DNA from: Stenotrophomonas indicatrix
Lineage (GTDB): Bacteria; Pseudomonadota; Gammaproteobacteria; Xanthomonadales; Xanthomonadaceae
Assembly (NCBI RefSeq): GCF_002750975.1
Contig: NZ_PEJS01000001.1
Location: 4,066,973-4,130,972, forward strand
DNA: 64,000 nt
Direction: 5' to 3'
Shown in pieces: positions 33,312-44,019 of this stretch (its first letter is position 1; every line of letters begins with the position of its first letter). The position numbers and the translations under genes were made by a program. The notes beneath the pieces are model-generated. The model did no database searches, was not told where the DNA came from, and worked only from the letters and a program-made list of their open reading frames with translations.

Positions 33312-33359
33312 TTGGTCGAACCCGGGCCTGCAGGGGCCCGACTTTCGACCAAGGTCTAA
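33312..33359. promoter_or_regulatory. Candidate operator in the porin/acs divergent region
   Basis: TTGGTCGAA (33312-33320) and TTCGACCAA (33344-33352) form perfect 9-base arms around a GGGCC-rich inner palindrome. The right arm also belongs to a compact dyad TTcGACCaaGGTCtAA (33344-33359). The site lies about 105-150 bases upstream of acs and about 95-140 bases upstream of the porin gene. A LuxR-type regulator such as the CrbR-like protein encoded nearby is a plausible binder; this is inference. Confidence 0.4.
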
Positions 33360-33463
33360 CCGAAGTGGTGACGCGACCGGGGGTGGATGGGGCAAACTGA
33401 GGGGGAACGGCTGCTGCAATGCTGCGGCTGCACACACAAAGTCAACGTGCAAGTGAGGGTGCC

Positions 33464-35407
<1,944 letters not shown>

Positions 35408-35417
35408 TGTGCTACCC

Positions 35418-35457
35418 GGGGTCGGATCCCTTTCCACAAGGAAAGGGCTCTGACCCC
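35418..35457. repeat. Inverted repeat, GGGGTC...GACCCC family
   Basis: GGGGTCGGATCCCTTTCC and GGAAAGGGCTCTGACCCC lie around a 4-base loop, between acs and the response-regulator gene. It may limit read-through from acs, but has no T run. Confidence 0.75.
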
Positions 35458-35503
35458 AGGGGCTTCGGCCCCGAACAGTTCCCCCCTACGGTTCCCCCCG
35501 ACC

Positions 35504-36169
35504 ATGACCACCCTCCTGATTGCCGATGACCATCCGTTGTTCCGCGAAGCCCTGCGGGGTGCCGTGCAGCGGGTCATTCCGGGCGTTCAACTGTTCGAGG
35601 CCGACAGCGTGGAGGCGCTGTATGCGCTGGCCGACCAGCACAACGACGCCGACCTGGTCCTGATGGATCTCAACATGCCCGGCGCACAGGGCTTCAACGC
35701 ACTGGTGCACATGCGTTCGCTGCATCCGCACCTGCCGGTGGTGGTGGTGTCCGCACGCGAAGAAGCCACGGTGATGCGCCGTGCACTCGACCATGGCGCG
35801 CTGGGCTTCATTCCGAAATCCGCTGATTCGGACACCATCGGCCATGCACTCGGCACCATCCTCGATGGCGAGACCTGGGCGCCGCCGGAAGCACACAACG
35901 TGCCGCCCACCGGCAGCGAAGAACGCGAAGTCGGTCAGCGGCTGCGCGAGCTGACCCCGCAGCAGTTCCGCGTGCTGCAGATGTTGGGTGCGGGCCGCTT
36001 GAACAAGCAGATCGCCTACGACCTCAATGTCTCCGAAGCGACGATCAAGGCGCATGTGACCGCGATCCTGCGCAAGTTGGGCGTGACCAACCGCACCCAG
36101 GCCGTGCTGATGGCCGGCAAGCTGGCGATCGACGACGACGCCATCGTGCTGCCGCCGGAAGAAGACTGA
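35504..36169 (+). CDS. crbR: LuxR-family response regulator (CrbR/ErdR type)
   Basis: 221 residues. Receiver domain with the acidic pair at residues 8-9 (ADDH), phospho-acceptor D55 (VLMDLNMPG) and a Lys in FIPKSA near 105. A C-terminal LuxR helix-turn-helix follows (LTPQQFRVLQMLGAGRLNKQIAYDLNVSEATIKAHVTAILRKL). This subfamily includes CrbR/ErdR, which activates acs in Pseudomonas and Vibrio. Position directly after acs, and the SLC5-type hybrid kinase at 38024-41467, support that assignment; the symbol is by analogy. Confidence 0.82.
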   Translation: MTTLLIADDHPLFREALRGAVQRVIPGVQLFEADSVEALYALADQHNDADLVLMDLNMPGAQGFNALVHMRSLHPHLPVVVVSAREEATVMRRALDHGALGFIPKSADSDTIGHALGTILDGETWAPPEAHNVPPTGSEEREVGQRLRELTPQQFRVLQMLGAGRLNKQIAYDLNVSEATIKAHVTAILRKLGVTNRTQAVLMAGKLAIDDDAIVLPPEED

Positions 36170-36176
36170 GGGTTCG

Positions 36177-36285
36177 TGCCGGCCGCTGGCCGGCAATCGC
36201 CTGTACCTGTATCACCGCTGCGCTCGCCGGGCATGGCCCGGCGCTACCGGAAACTGCTTTGGTAGGGGCCAAGCTTGCTTGGCAC
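36177..36285. repeat. Three SMAG elements, one decayed
   Basis: 36177-36195 is a plus palindrome whose GTAG head has become GTTC. 36226-36247 (-) is GCCGGGC type and 36262-36285 (+) is GTAGGGGCCAAGC-TT-GCTTGGC. They lie between the response-regulator gene and the orphan gene that follows. Confidence 0.78.
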
Positions 36286-36374
36286 TGTCACCCGGCACGC
36301 CGATGACGTAATTGGCTCTGGCGGGATGATTGATTCGATATCAGGCTGGAAGTTTCTGCTTTCCAGTTGCAACC

Positions 36375-37064
36375 ATGGACGTCTGGACACTCATTGATGT
36401 GGACGGATTGAGGATAGGTTCCGTCCAGCGCTTCAGCTACCGAGGCTGCCGCGTGAGTGGCCGTTTCGTACCTGATGTGGCCTTTTCAAGACACCAGAAG
36501 ATGTTCGCTGCTCTTGAGCATGCGGCGGATGCTCAGCTTTTCTTCCATGTCGATGATCTCGAAAGAAGCATCGCTGCACTGCGCATTCGTGCAGTTCCAC
36601 CAGACGGGAAGGACGTCCCGCAGCTGATCTCGGATCTGCAGATCATGCGTGACTGGTGCCAGTTCCGGATCAATTCAATGACCGGCCCAGCCGAAGGTCA
36701 CCCCTTCTCCCTGACACCTGCAGAAAGGGACACAATCCGCGCATTGATCGCCTTCGTTCGCGCAGGCTGTCCGGATGGCCCCAGCCCCGCGGGCTTCCCC
36801 ATTGGCCGCAACGAGGATTTTCGGCGTAAAGCGCTCGAGTTCTTCTCCGATCCACCCGATCCAGCAAATCACTTTCGAATTGATGTTCCCAGCGACGAAT
36901 ATGTGGCCCTGAATGCGGTCATTTATGGGCCCAGCTCTGACTGGCGCATCGAACTGGACTTGTTCGCCGACGGCGAGCAATGCGACCTGACCGCAACCTT
37001 CGATCTTGATCGTCAGAGCACTGTGGACAGCGGGCCCAGGCTTTACGACATGCACGTGATGTAG
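36375..37064 (+). CDS. Hypothetical protein (orphan)
   Basis: 229 residues from the ATG at 36375; a TTG 15 codons upstream is possible and neither has a clear ribosome site. There is no signal peptide or membrane segment. The N-terminal ~90 residues look like a small alpha/beta domain. The middle (TPAERDTIRALIAFVRAG) is helical and the end is beta-rich (DWRIELDLFADGEQCDLTATFDL) and finishes YDMHVM. I do not recognise the family. Base composition is somewhat less GC-rich than the neighbours, and SMAG repeats flank it, so it may be a later insertion between the response-regulator and mntP genes. Confidence 0.6.
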   Translation: MDVWTLIDVDGLRIGSVQRFSYRGCRVSGRFVPDVAFSRHQKMFAALEHAADAQLFFHVDDLERSIAALRIRAVPPDGKDVPQLISDLQIMRDWCQFRINSMTGPAEGHPFSLTPAERDTIRALIAFVRAGCPDGPSPAGFPIGRNEDFRRKALEFFSDPPDPANHFRIDVPSDEYVALNAVIYGPSSDWRIELDLFADGEQCDLTATFDLDRQSTVDSGPRLYDMHVM

Positions 37065-37083
37065 CCGGTTGTGGCGGGAGCCA

Positions 37084-37106
37084 TGCCGGCCAGCGGCCGG
37101 CACTAC
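37084..37106 (-). repeat. SMAG palindromic repeat
   Basis: Reversed GTAGTGCCGGCC-GCT-GGCCGGCA downstream of the orphan gene and upstream of the mntP leader. Confidence 0.82.
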
Positions 37107-37224
37107 CGGATTCCGCTTCGGCCGGCGCCACCACTTCGCGGTGATATAGCCATCGCTATACAAACCAGCCCTGCCTGCGCGTTTGCCCGGAAATGCGCCA
37201 CGCGCGGATCGCGGTGCTAAGCTT

Positions 37225-37345
37225 CGCGTCCCCTTGGGGAGTAGCCGGATTCCTACGCAGGAATCGTCCATGTCAACATACTCGGCCAGTGCGCCGTGGC
37301 GTGGACAACCATGATGGTTGGCGAGACCAGCGGCCCGCGCGCGCA
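37225..37345 (+). promoter_or_regulatory. yybP-ykoY manganese riboswitch
   Basis: The leader of mntP shows the two conserved parts of this riboswitch: CTTGGGGAGTAGCCG (about 37231-37245) and CAACATACTCGG (about 37272-37283), followed by GGCGAGACCAGC (about 37318-37329). In known cases Mn2+ binds between the two internal loops and switches the gene on. The start codon lies about 65 bases after the element, which fits control at the translation or termination step. The exact ends are approximate. Confidence 0.85.
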
Positions 37346-37408
37346 ACGTCAGGTTGGGCGCGAGCGCGAGCCGTGCGTCCGTCCTTGCCCGACCTTCTGC
37401 TGCCGCCC

Positions 37409-37984
37409 ATGTCTCCTGTTTCGATCCTCCTGATCGGCTTTGCCATGTCCACCGATGCCTTCGCTGCCGCGATCGGCAAGGGTGCCGCCATGCGCAGGCC
37501 GGTGTTCCGTGATGCGCTGCGCGCCGGCATCATCTTCGGCGTCATCGAGGCGATCACGCCCATCATCGGCTGGCTGCTCGGTCGTGCCGCCCTGCAGTAC
37601 GTCGAAGCCTTCGACCACTGGATCGCCTTCGGCCTGCTCGGCGCACTGGGCATCCACATGATCTACAACGGCCTGCGCCCTGACAGCGGCGAGGACGATG
37701 AGGATCCGTCGCAGCATCACGGCTTCTGGAAGCTGGCACTGACCGGCTTCGCCACCAGCATCGACGCGATGGCAGTGGGCATCGGCCTGGCCTTCATGGA
37801 CGTGCATATCGGGGTGATGGCGGCGGTCATCGGCCTGTGCACGCTGACCATGGTCACCGCCGGCATCATGCTCGGCCGCGCACTCGGCAGCATGGTCGGC
37901 AAGCGCGCCGAAATCATCGGTGGCGTGATCCTGGTGATCATCGGTGCGACGATCCTGTACGAACACCTGCACGGCGTGGCGTAA
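37409..37984 (+). CDS. mntP: Manganese exporter MntP
   Basis: 191 residues from the ATG at 37409. Six membrane helices with the two DUF204/MntP half-repeats are visible: [16 protein letters not shown] and [17 protein letters not shown], each holding the metal-binding Asp. It pumps excess Mn2+ out of the cell. Upstream in-frame codons lie inside the riboswitch leader, so they are not coding. Its 3' end is convergent with the hybrid kinase gene. Confidence 0.95.
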   Translation: MSPVSILLIGFAMSTDAFAAAIGKGAAMRRPVFRDALRAGIIFGVIEAITPIIGWLLGRAALQYVEAFDHWIAFGLLGALGIHMIYNGLRPDSGEDDEDPSQHHGFWKLALTGFATSIDAMAVGIGLAFMDVHIGVMAAVIGLCTLTMVTAGIMLGRALGSMVGKRAEIIGGVILVIIGATILYEHLHGVA

Positions 37985-38004
37985 CCTGCCGGCGATTGCG
38001 AGGT

Positions 38005-38027
38005 TGCCGGCCAGCGGCCGGCACTAC
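38005..38027 (-). repeat. SMAG repeat overlapping the hybrid kinase stop codon
   Basis: Reversed GTAGTGCCGGCC-GCT-GGCCGGCA. On the minus strand its GTAG head contains the TAG (38024-38026) that ends the kinase reading frame. Confidence 0.85.
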
Positions 38028-41000
38028 CGGGCGTCGCGCAACGCGCCCAGGAACGCACGCAGCGACGCCGGCTTGATCGGCTTGGTCAACAGGCGATAGC
38101 CGCGCTCGCGTGCCATCCGCTTCAGTTCATCGCGGCCATCGGCGGTAAGCAGCGCGCCGGGCAATGGATAGCCCGCCGCTTCGCGCAGTGCCACCAGTGC
38201 ATCCAGGCCATCCATGCGATCGTGCAGGTGGTAGTCCACCAGCATCACCTGCGGACGCTCGGCGATCTTCTGCAACGCCTGGTCCACCGTCGATGCGGTG
38301 ATCACCTGCACCTGCCAGCGCCCCAGCAGCGCGCGCATGCCATCAAGGATCTCCTCGTCGTTGTCCACGCACAACACGCGCAGGCCGGCCAGCGAATCGC
38401 TGCGAATCGGCGGTGCGGCCTGCGCCACGGTGAGCGCTTCGGTATATCCCGGCAACGGCGCTACCCGCGGCAGGATGATCGAGAACATCGATCCACTGCC
38501 AACCCGGCTGCGGGCATTCAAGCGATGGTCAAGCAGGCGCGAGATGCGCTGGCAGATCGACAGGCCCAGCCCCAGGCCCTGCTCGCCCCAGTCGAACGGC
38601 TGCTGGTAGCGGTGGAACTCGTCGAAGATCTGTCGCATGTGGTGTTCGGGAATACCGGGGCCGGTATCCCACACCTGCAGCTCCACTTCGTCGCCGCGCT
38701 GGCGCACGGCCAGCACGATGCGCCCCTGCCGCGTGTAGCGCAGCGCATTGGCCAGGAAGTTCTGCAGCACGCGGCGCAGCAGGCGGCGATCACTGCGCAC
38801 CCAGGTGGTACGCGCGAACAGATCCAGCCGCAGCCCACGCCCGGCCGCAACCGGCGTGTACTGCGCGGCCAGCTCGCGCATCAACGCACTGACATCGAAT
38901 TCGCCGATCACCGGATGCAGGCCACCAGCATCCAGCCGCGACACGTCCAGCAGCCCATCCAGCAGCTCTTCGGCCGCACGCAGCGACGCATCCACGCGTT
39001 CGGCCAGGTGCCGCTGCTCATCACTGACATGGTCGCTGTCGCGCAGCGCCGAAGCGAACAGCCGCGCCGCATTCAACGGCTGCAGCACGTCATGGCTGAT
39101 CGCCGCCAGGAAGCGGGTCTTCGATTGCTGTGCGACTTCCGCAACATGCGAGCGCTCGGCCACGCGCTGTTCCAGTGTTTCGTTGGCTTCCAGCAGCGCC
39201 CGTTCGGCGTGCTTGTAGTCGGTGATGTCGTTGTAGCTGGTGACGTAGCCGCCGCCGGGCAGTGCCTGGCCACGCATTTCGATCACCTTGCCATCGCTGC
39301 GGGTGCGCTCGAACACGTGCGGCGAACCGGCGCGCATGTAGCTGATGCGGCGGTTGATCTGCACTTCGATGTCGCCCTCGCCCAGCTCGCCACGCTCGGC
39401 GTTGTAGCGGATCAGATCCGCCACCGGGCGGCCCACGTAGAGCATGCCGTCGGGGTAGCCGAACATGTCCTGGTAGCGCCGGTTCCACGCGGTCAGGCGC
39501 ATGTCCGGGTCGACCACGCTGACGCCGGCGCTGATGTTTTCCAGGGTGGTCGACAGGATCTCGCGGTTGAAGCGCAGTTCCTGCCCGGCTTCGTCCAGCA
39601 CCGCCACCACTTCGCCCAGGTCCATGCCGGAGCCACGCAGGAGGCTGGTCAGCAGCAGGCGCGCGGACGCCGCACCGATCGATGCGGCCAGCAGGCGCTC
39701 GGTGAACTGCACCCACGGCCGGTCCGCCGGTGCCGAGGACTGCAGCTCGCGCCCCAGCGACTGCGCCTGTTCGAAGAACGAGCGCCGCGCATGGCGTTCG
39801 CCGACCACGCGCGAGGCCAGTGCCAGCAGGTCGCCCACGTGCACGTGGCCTGGCCAACCACCGGCCACTGAAGGCCGCTCGGCATAGGGATCGAGGAAGG
39901 GCGCAGCGCGCAGGCGCTCATCCACGCCCGGACGCCAACGCGCCGATACCAGCATCATCGTCGCCGCGTTGACCAGCAGCGACCAGAACGTGCCATGGGT
40001 CAGCGGGTCCCAGCCGGTCATGCCGAACAGCTGTTGCGGCCGCAGCCAATCGATGCCGAACGGACCATGCTGCACCCAGCCTGCATCCATCCAGCCGGCC
40101 ATGGTCATCGCCGGCAGCAGCAGGGTGTACAGCCAGGTGGCGAAGCCGAGCAGCATGCCGGTCTCGACGCCACGACGGCTGGCGCCGCGCCAGTACAGGC
40201 CACCGATCAGGCCCGGCGCGAACTGCGCCACCGCGGCGAACGCCATCAGTCCGTACGAGGCCAGCGTGCTGTCGTTGCTGCTGCTGCGGTAGTAGCTGTA
40301 GGCCATCAGTGCCAGCAGCAGGATCGCCAGCCGGCGGATCCACAGCACCCGCGAGGCGACATCGGCCGCTTCCTGGTGGTCGCCACTGCGACGCAGCAGC
40401 ACCGGCATCACCAGATCGTTGCTGACCATCGTCGCCAACGCGATCGAGGACACGATGACCATGCCGGTGGCGGCAGAGAACCCGCCGATATAGGCGATCA
40501 GTGCCAGCGCGTTGCGGCCCTCGGCCAGCGGCAACGCCAGCACCATCGAGTCGTCGGCCACGCCGCTTCCGGTACCGAACAGGCTGATGCCGGCCGTGGC
40601 GATCGGCAGCACCATCGCCGAGATCAGCACCAGGTAGCCGCCGAACATCCAGCGCGCGCGGCGCACGTCGCGCACATCCCCGCACTCCACCACCGCCACA
40701 TGGAACTGGCGCGGCAGGCAGATGATGGCCAGGAAACTGAGCAGCGTCTGCGAAATGAACCCCACTGGCGGAAGCCCGGTGAACAGCGTATGCACCGACT
40801 CCACCACCGCCTCGTTGCGGTCGCTGAGCCAGACATAGGCGAACACGCCCACCGCCACCATCGCCACCAGCTTGATCACCGACTCCAGCGCGATGGCCAG
40901 CATCATGCCGTGGTGGTGTTCGGTGGCGTCCACCTGGCGGGTACCGAACAGGGTGGCGAACAGCGCCATCAGCAACGCCACGTACAGGGCCGGATCGCTG

Positions 41001-41467
41001 AAGAACCCGGTCGGGCCGGTGTTGCCGGTCAGTACCTGCAGGCTCATCGCCACCGCTTTGTACTGCAGGGCGAGGTAGGGAATGATGCCGATCAGCGCGA
41101 TGATCGCCACCAGCGCCGCCAGCCGCCGCGAGCGGCCGAAGCGCGAGGAAATGAAATCAGCGATGGAGACCACGTTCTGGCTGCGCGCGATCAGCGCCAG
41201 GCGCTCGATGATGCGCCAGCCGAACAGCAGCAGCAGCAACGGACCGATGTAGATCGGCAGGTAGCCCACGCCATTGCGCACGGCGGTACCGACTGCGCCG
41301 TAGAAGGTCCACGACGAGCAGTACACCGCCAGCGCCAAGCTGTAGACGACCGGCCGCAGCCACGGCCGGTCCGGGTACATCGGCCGACGGTCGCCCCACC
41401 ACGCCACGCCGAACAGCAGCGCAGCGTAGGCAACCGAGACCAGCAGCAGGATCCAGCTGGAGACCAA
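38024..41467 (-). CDS. crbS: Hybrid sensor histidine kinase with sodium:solute symporter-like sensor (CrbS/MxtR type)
   Basis: 1147 residues. The first ~510 form an SLC5-like membrane domain of about 13 helices. A linker leads to a PAS domain (about 635-755), the histidine box SHDVLQPLNAARLF with H792, the ATP-binding domain (WDTGPGIPEHH, GLGLGLSICQRIS) and a C-terminal receiver with D1078 (MLVDYHLHD). CrbS/MxtR kinases have this layout and work with CrbR/ErdR to switch on acs. The start is the ATG at 41465-41467. The stop TAG lies inside a SMAG head. Partnership with the 35504 regulator is inferred. Confidence 0.85.
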   Translation of the reverse strand: MVSSWILLLVSVAYAALLFGVAWWGDRRPMYPDRPWLRPVVYSLALAVYCSSWTFYGAVGTAVRNGVGYLPIYIGPLLLLLFGWRIIERLALIARSQNVVSIADFISSRFGRSRRLAALVAIIALIGIIPYLALQYKAVAMSLQVLTGNTGPTGFFSDPALYVALLMALFATLFGTRQVDATEHHHGMMLAIALESVIKLVAMVAVGVFAYVWLSDRNEAVVESVHTLFTGLPPVGFISQTLLSFLAIICLPRQFHVAVVECGDVRDVRRARWMFGGYLVLISAMVLPIATAGISLFGTGSGVADDSMVLALPLAEGRNALALIAYIGGFSAATGMVIVSSIALATMVSNDLVMPVLLRRSGDHQEAADVASRVLWIRRLAILLLALMAYSYYRSSSNDSTLASYGLMAFAAVAQFAPGLIGGLYWRGASRRGVETGMLLGFATWLYTLLLPAMTMAGWMDAGWVQHGPFGIDWLRPQQLFGMTGWDPLTHGTFWSLLVNAATMMLVSARWRPGVDERLRAAPFLDPYAERPSVAGGWPGHVHVGDLLALASRVVGERHARRSFFEQAQSLGRELQSSAPADRPWVQFTERLLAASIGAASARLLLTSLLRGSGMDLGEVVAVLDEAGQELRFNREILSTTLENISAGVSVVDPDMRLTAWNRRYQDMFGYPDGMLYVGRPVADLIRYNAERGELGEGDIEVQINRRISYMRAGSPHVFERTRSDGKVIEMRGQALPGGGYVTSYNDITDYKHAERALLEANETLEQRVAERSHVAEVAQQSKTRFLAAISHDVLQPLNAARLFASALRDSDHVSDEQRHLAERVDASLRAAEELLDGLLDVSRLDAGGLHPVIGEFDVSALMRELAAQYTPVAAGRGLRLDLFARTTWVRSDRRLLRRVLQNFLANALRYTRQGRIVLAVRQRGDEVELQVWDTGPGIPEHHMRQIFDEFHRYQQPFDWGEQGLGLGLSICQRISRLLDHRLNARSRVGSGSMFSIILPRVAPLPGYTEALTVAQAAPPIRSDSLAGLRVLCVDNDEEILDGMRALLGRWQVQVITASTVDQALQKIAERPQVMLVDYHLHDRMDGLDALVALREAAGYPLPGALLTADGRDELKRMARERGYRLLTKPIKPASLRAFLGALRDAR

Positions 41468-41495
41468 GCGCGTGTTTCCGTCGGAGGAGGGGCCA

Positions 41496-41607
41496 GTAGA
41501 TCACGACCGTTGATCGTGATGGTAGGTCACGACGGGGGGTCGCAAAGGTGGGTCACGACCGTTGGTCGTGGCAGGGGCGTCCGTGCCCACCAACGGTGGG
41601 CACCCAC
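41496..41607 (+). repeat. Group of SMAG-like elements with GTAG and GTGG heads
   Basis: 41496-41520 is GTAGATCACGACCGTTGATCGTGAT. 41522 onward begins another copy that is broken after its left arm. 41549-41572 and 41583-41607 are palindromes whose heads read GTGG instead of GTAG, the second in reverse orientation. The last one runs into a tandem repeat. Confidence 0.6.
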
Positions 41608-41697
41608 CAGGAAACGGTGGGGATCTACCGGAAGACGGTGGGCACCTGCCGGGAGATCGTGGGCGCCTACCGGGAGATCGTGGGCGCCTACCGGGAA
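41593..41697 (+). repeat. 21-bp tandem repeat (five copies)
   Basis: Five head-to-tail units of 21 bases start at 41593, 41614, 41635, 41656 and 41677, each of the form ACGGTGGGCACCTACCGGGAA. The last two differ only in the final base; earlier ones carry a few changes. The first unit is the right half of a SMAG-like palindrome, so the array seems to have grown from it. It lies between the kinase start and the peptidase stop. Confidence 0.8.
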
Positions 41698-41703
41698 CCG
41701 GCG

Positions 41704-43851
41704 TTATTCCGCCGGAACGCCCATTTCCTTCAGCAGTTCAGGTGCCGGGTAGACCTTGGCCAGCAGCCAGCGCAGGTAGCGCATGTCCACGTGCACGGCG
41801 CGCTTGTAGCGGGGGTCGAACCACCAGCTGGCACTGACCGACTCCCAGTTGCTGTCGAAGTTCAGGCCGATCAGTTCGCCCTTGGCGTTGAGCACCGGCG
41901 AGCCGGAGTTGCCGCCGGTGGTGTCCAGGTTGGTCAGGAAATTGACCGTCTGGGTCTTCAGCGCGGGGTCGGCGGTGCTGCCGAAGTCACCCTTGGCAAT
42001 CGCGGCCAGCAGCGGCTTGGGGGCATCGAACGGATAGGCGTTGGTGTTCTTTTCGACGATGCCGGCCACGGTGGTCACCGGCGAATAGGTCACGCCATCA
42101 CGCGGGTGCAGCGCTTCCACCTTGCCGTAGCTGATGCGCAGGGTGCGGTTGGCATCCGGGTACACCGCACGGCCCTGCTTGGCACGCCAGGCGAACAACG
42201 CCTGCATGTAGGCCGGGCGCAGGCGCAGCTGTTCGCCTTCGCGGGTCTTGCTCTCGTTTTCGATGCGCAGCTGCGCGGCCACCAGCGGGCCGGCCACGGC
42301 AATCAGCGGATCGGCGGCCAGCGCCTTGCCTTCGCGGGCAGCGGCGAAGCGGGACAGGCGCTGCGCTTCGTCACCCAGCTGGGTGCCGGCATACAGCGTG
42401 TCCAGCGCCTGCGCCAGCTGTGCCGGGGTACGGCCGAAGGCCGTGTCGAACTCGGCCACGCGCTGCGCATCCGGCAGCTGCTGGTAGCGCGTCAACAGGG
42501 TGGTCAGCAGCGCCTTCTCGACCTCGGGTGCATAGCGGCGCTGCACCTGCTTCAGCACGCCCTCGATCATCGCCTGGTCGCGCTGCTGGTAGCCGGTCTC
42601 GCGCTGCGCATCCGGCTTGGCCGATTCAATGCGCAGGCGTTCCAGCAGCAGCGCCGAGCGCAGCAGCTGGCTCTGGCCGGCCATCTGCTCCAGCAGCAGG
42701 TCGCGCTCGCCCACCGCCGCGCCCTGCGACAGGTTGGCCAGCAGCGCCTTGATGTCGCCCTGGTACTTGCGGTCGGTGGCGGCCAGCATCGCCTGCTCGT
42801 CGGCCGCACGCTGGGCCTTGGCATCGCTGCGCAGCAGCCCTTCCAGCTCACCGGCGGCGCGCTTGCGGTTGTTCTTCAGCGACTGCAACTGCGAAGCATA
42901 ACGGGTACGTGCCTGCGCATCCTTGGCACTGGCCGCTTCGATGGTGTCGATCATCTGCTGGAACACCGACACCCGGCGCGGCAGCACGGTATCGATCTGG
43001 CCAGCGAATTCGGCGGCGGTGCGATGGCGGTAGGTGATGCCCGGGTAACCGGCCAGCATCGCGTAGTCGCCCTCCTTCGGGCCTTCCACCGACATCTGCA
43101 GGTGCGCCGGTGCCTGGTAGGGCACGTTGTCCTTGCTGTAGGCGGCCGGCTTGCCGTCCTTGCCCACGTAGGCACGCAGCAGGGTGAAGTCGCCGGTGTG
43201 GCGCGGCCACATGAAGTTGTCGATCTCATCGCCGTAGTTGCCGATCGCGCGCGGCGGCGCATAGACCAGGCGCACATCGCTCAGCTCAAGCTGGGCGATG
43301 CGGTAGAAGTCGGTGCCGTAATACATGTTGGCCACCGAGCAGCGCACGCTGCCGTCCTTCTCGCACTCGGCCACGATCTGCTTGCTGGCTGCATCCACCG
43401 CGTCGAAGTACGCGCGGCCGGTCTTGCCCTTGGCCTGTGCCAGCACCTGGTCGGTCACCTTGTCGAAGCCGACGGTCACCAGCACGCGGAAGTCCGGATT
43501 GGCCGGACGCTCGTCGGCGCGCCCCTTGGCGATGAAGCCATCATTGATGAAGTTGTGCTCGGGCGAGCTGTTGTACTGGATCACGCCCATCGCCACGTGG
43601 TGGTTGGTCAGCAGCAGGCCATCGGCCGACACGAACGAGCCGGTGCCACCGCCGGCACGCACGACCGCACTCAGCGGCGGCGCGGTCACGTTGGCCAGAT
43701 CGGCCGGGTTGCCCTTGAAGCCAGCCGCCTGCAGCGGCTTGGCCAGCTCCGGCAGCTGGGTCGGCATCCACATGCCTTCATCGGCGTGGGCGCCAGCGGC
43801 GAGGGTCAGGCCCAGGGCCAGGGCGGTGGGGAGGGCTTTGCGTGGCGACAT
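41704..43851 (-). CDS. S46-family dipeptidyl-peptidase
   Basis: 715 residues from the ATG at 43849-43851. A signal peptide ends near AGAHA. The catalytic His is in TNHHVAMG (H85) and the nucleophile Ser is in GGNSGSPVLN (about S649), as in DPP7/DPP11 and bacterial DAP BII enzymes, which remove N-terminal dipeptides from peptides in the periplasm. The residue that sets P1 preference (Arg in acid-specific DPP11, Gly in DPP7) is Ser in FDSNWE, so a preference for hydrophobic rather than acidic residues is more likely. Confidence 0.88.
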   Translation of the reverse strand: MSPRKALPTALALGLTLAAGAHADEGMWMPTQLPELAKPLQAAGFKGNPADLANVTAPPLSAVVRAGGGTGSFVSADGLLLTNHHVAMGVIQYNSSPEHNFINDGFIAKGRADERPANPDFRVLVTVGFDKVTDQVLAQAKGKTGRAYFDAVDAASKQIVAECEKDGSVRCSVANMYYGTDFYRIAQLELSDVRLVYAPPRAIGNYGDEIDNFMWPRHTGDFTLLRAYVGKDGKPAAYSKDNVPYQAPAHLQMSVEGPKEGDYAMLAGYPGITYRHRTAAEFAGQIDTVLPRRVSVFQQMIDTIEAASAKDAQARTRYASQLQSLKNNRKRAAGELEGLLRSDAKAQRAADEQAMLAATDRKYQGDIKALLANLSQGAAVGERDLLLEQMAGQSQLLRSALLLERLRIESAKPDAQRETGYQQRDQAMIEGVLKQVQRRYAPEVEKALLTTLLTRYQQLPDAQRVAEFDTAFGRTPAQLAQALDTLYAGTQLGDEAQRLSRFAAAREGKALAADPLIAVAGPLVAAQLRIENESKTREGEQLRLRPAYMQALFAWRAKQGRAVYPDANRTLRISYGKVEALHPRDGVTYSPVTTVAGIVEKNTNAYPFDAPKPLLAAIAKGDFGSTADPALKTQTVNFLTNLDTTGGNSGSPVLNAKGELIGLNFDSNWESVSASWWFDPRYKRAVHVDMRYLRWLLAKVYPAPELLKEMGVPAE

Positions 43852-43938
43852 GAGGCAATCCGGTACGACAGAACAGCCCGGGACCATAGCCGCTGGGGCC
43901 GGATGGGGCAACGGCCGATGGTTGGGTATGCGTGCACG

Positions 43939-44012
43939 GTAGTGCCGGCCGCTGGCCGGCAACCCACCGAATTCGGGATACGGTGCAGTTGCCGGCCAGC
44001 GGCCGGCACTAC
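43939..44012. repeat. SMAG repeat pair
   Basis: 43939-43961 (+) and 43990-44012 (-) are copies of GTAGTGCCGGCC-GCT-GGCCGGCA facing each other, between the tamB stop and the peptidase start. Confidence 0.85.
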
Positions 44013-44019
44013 CACACCG

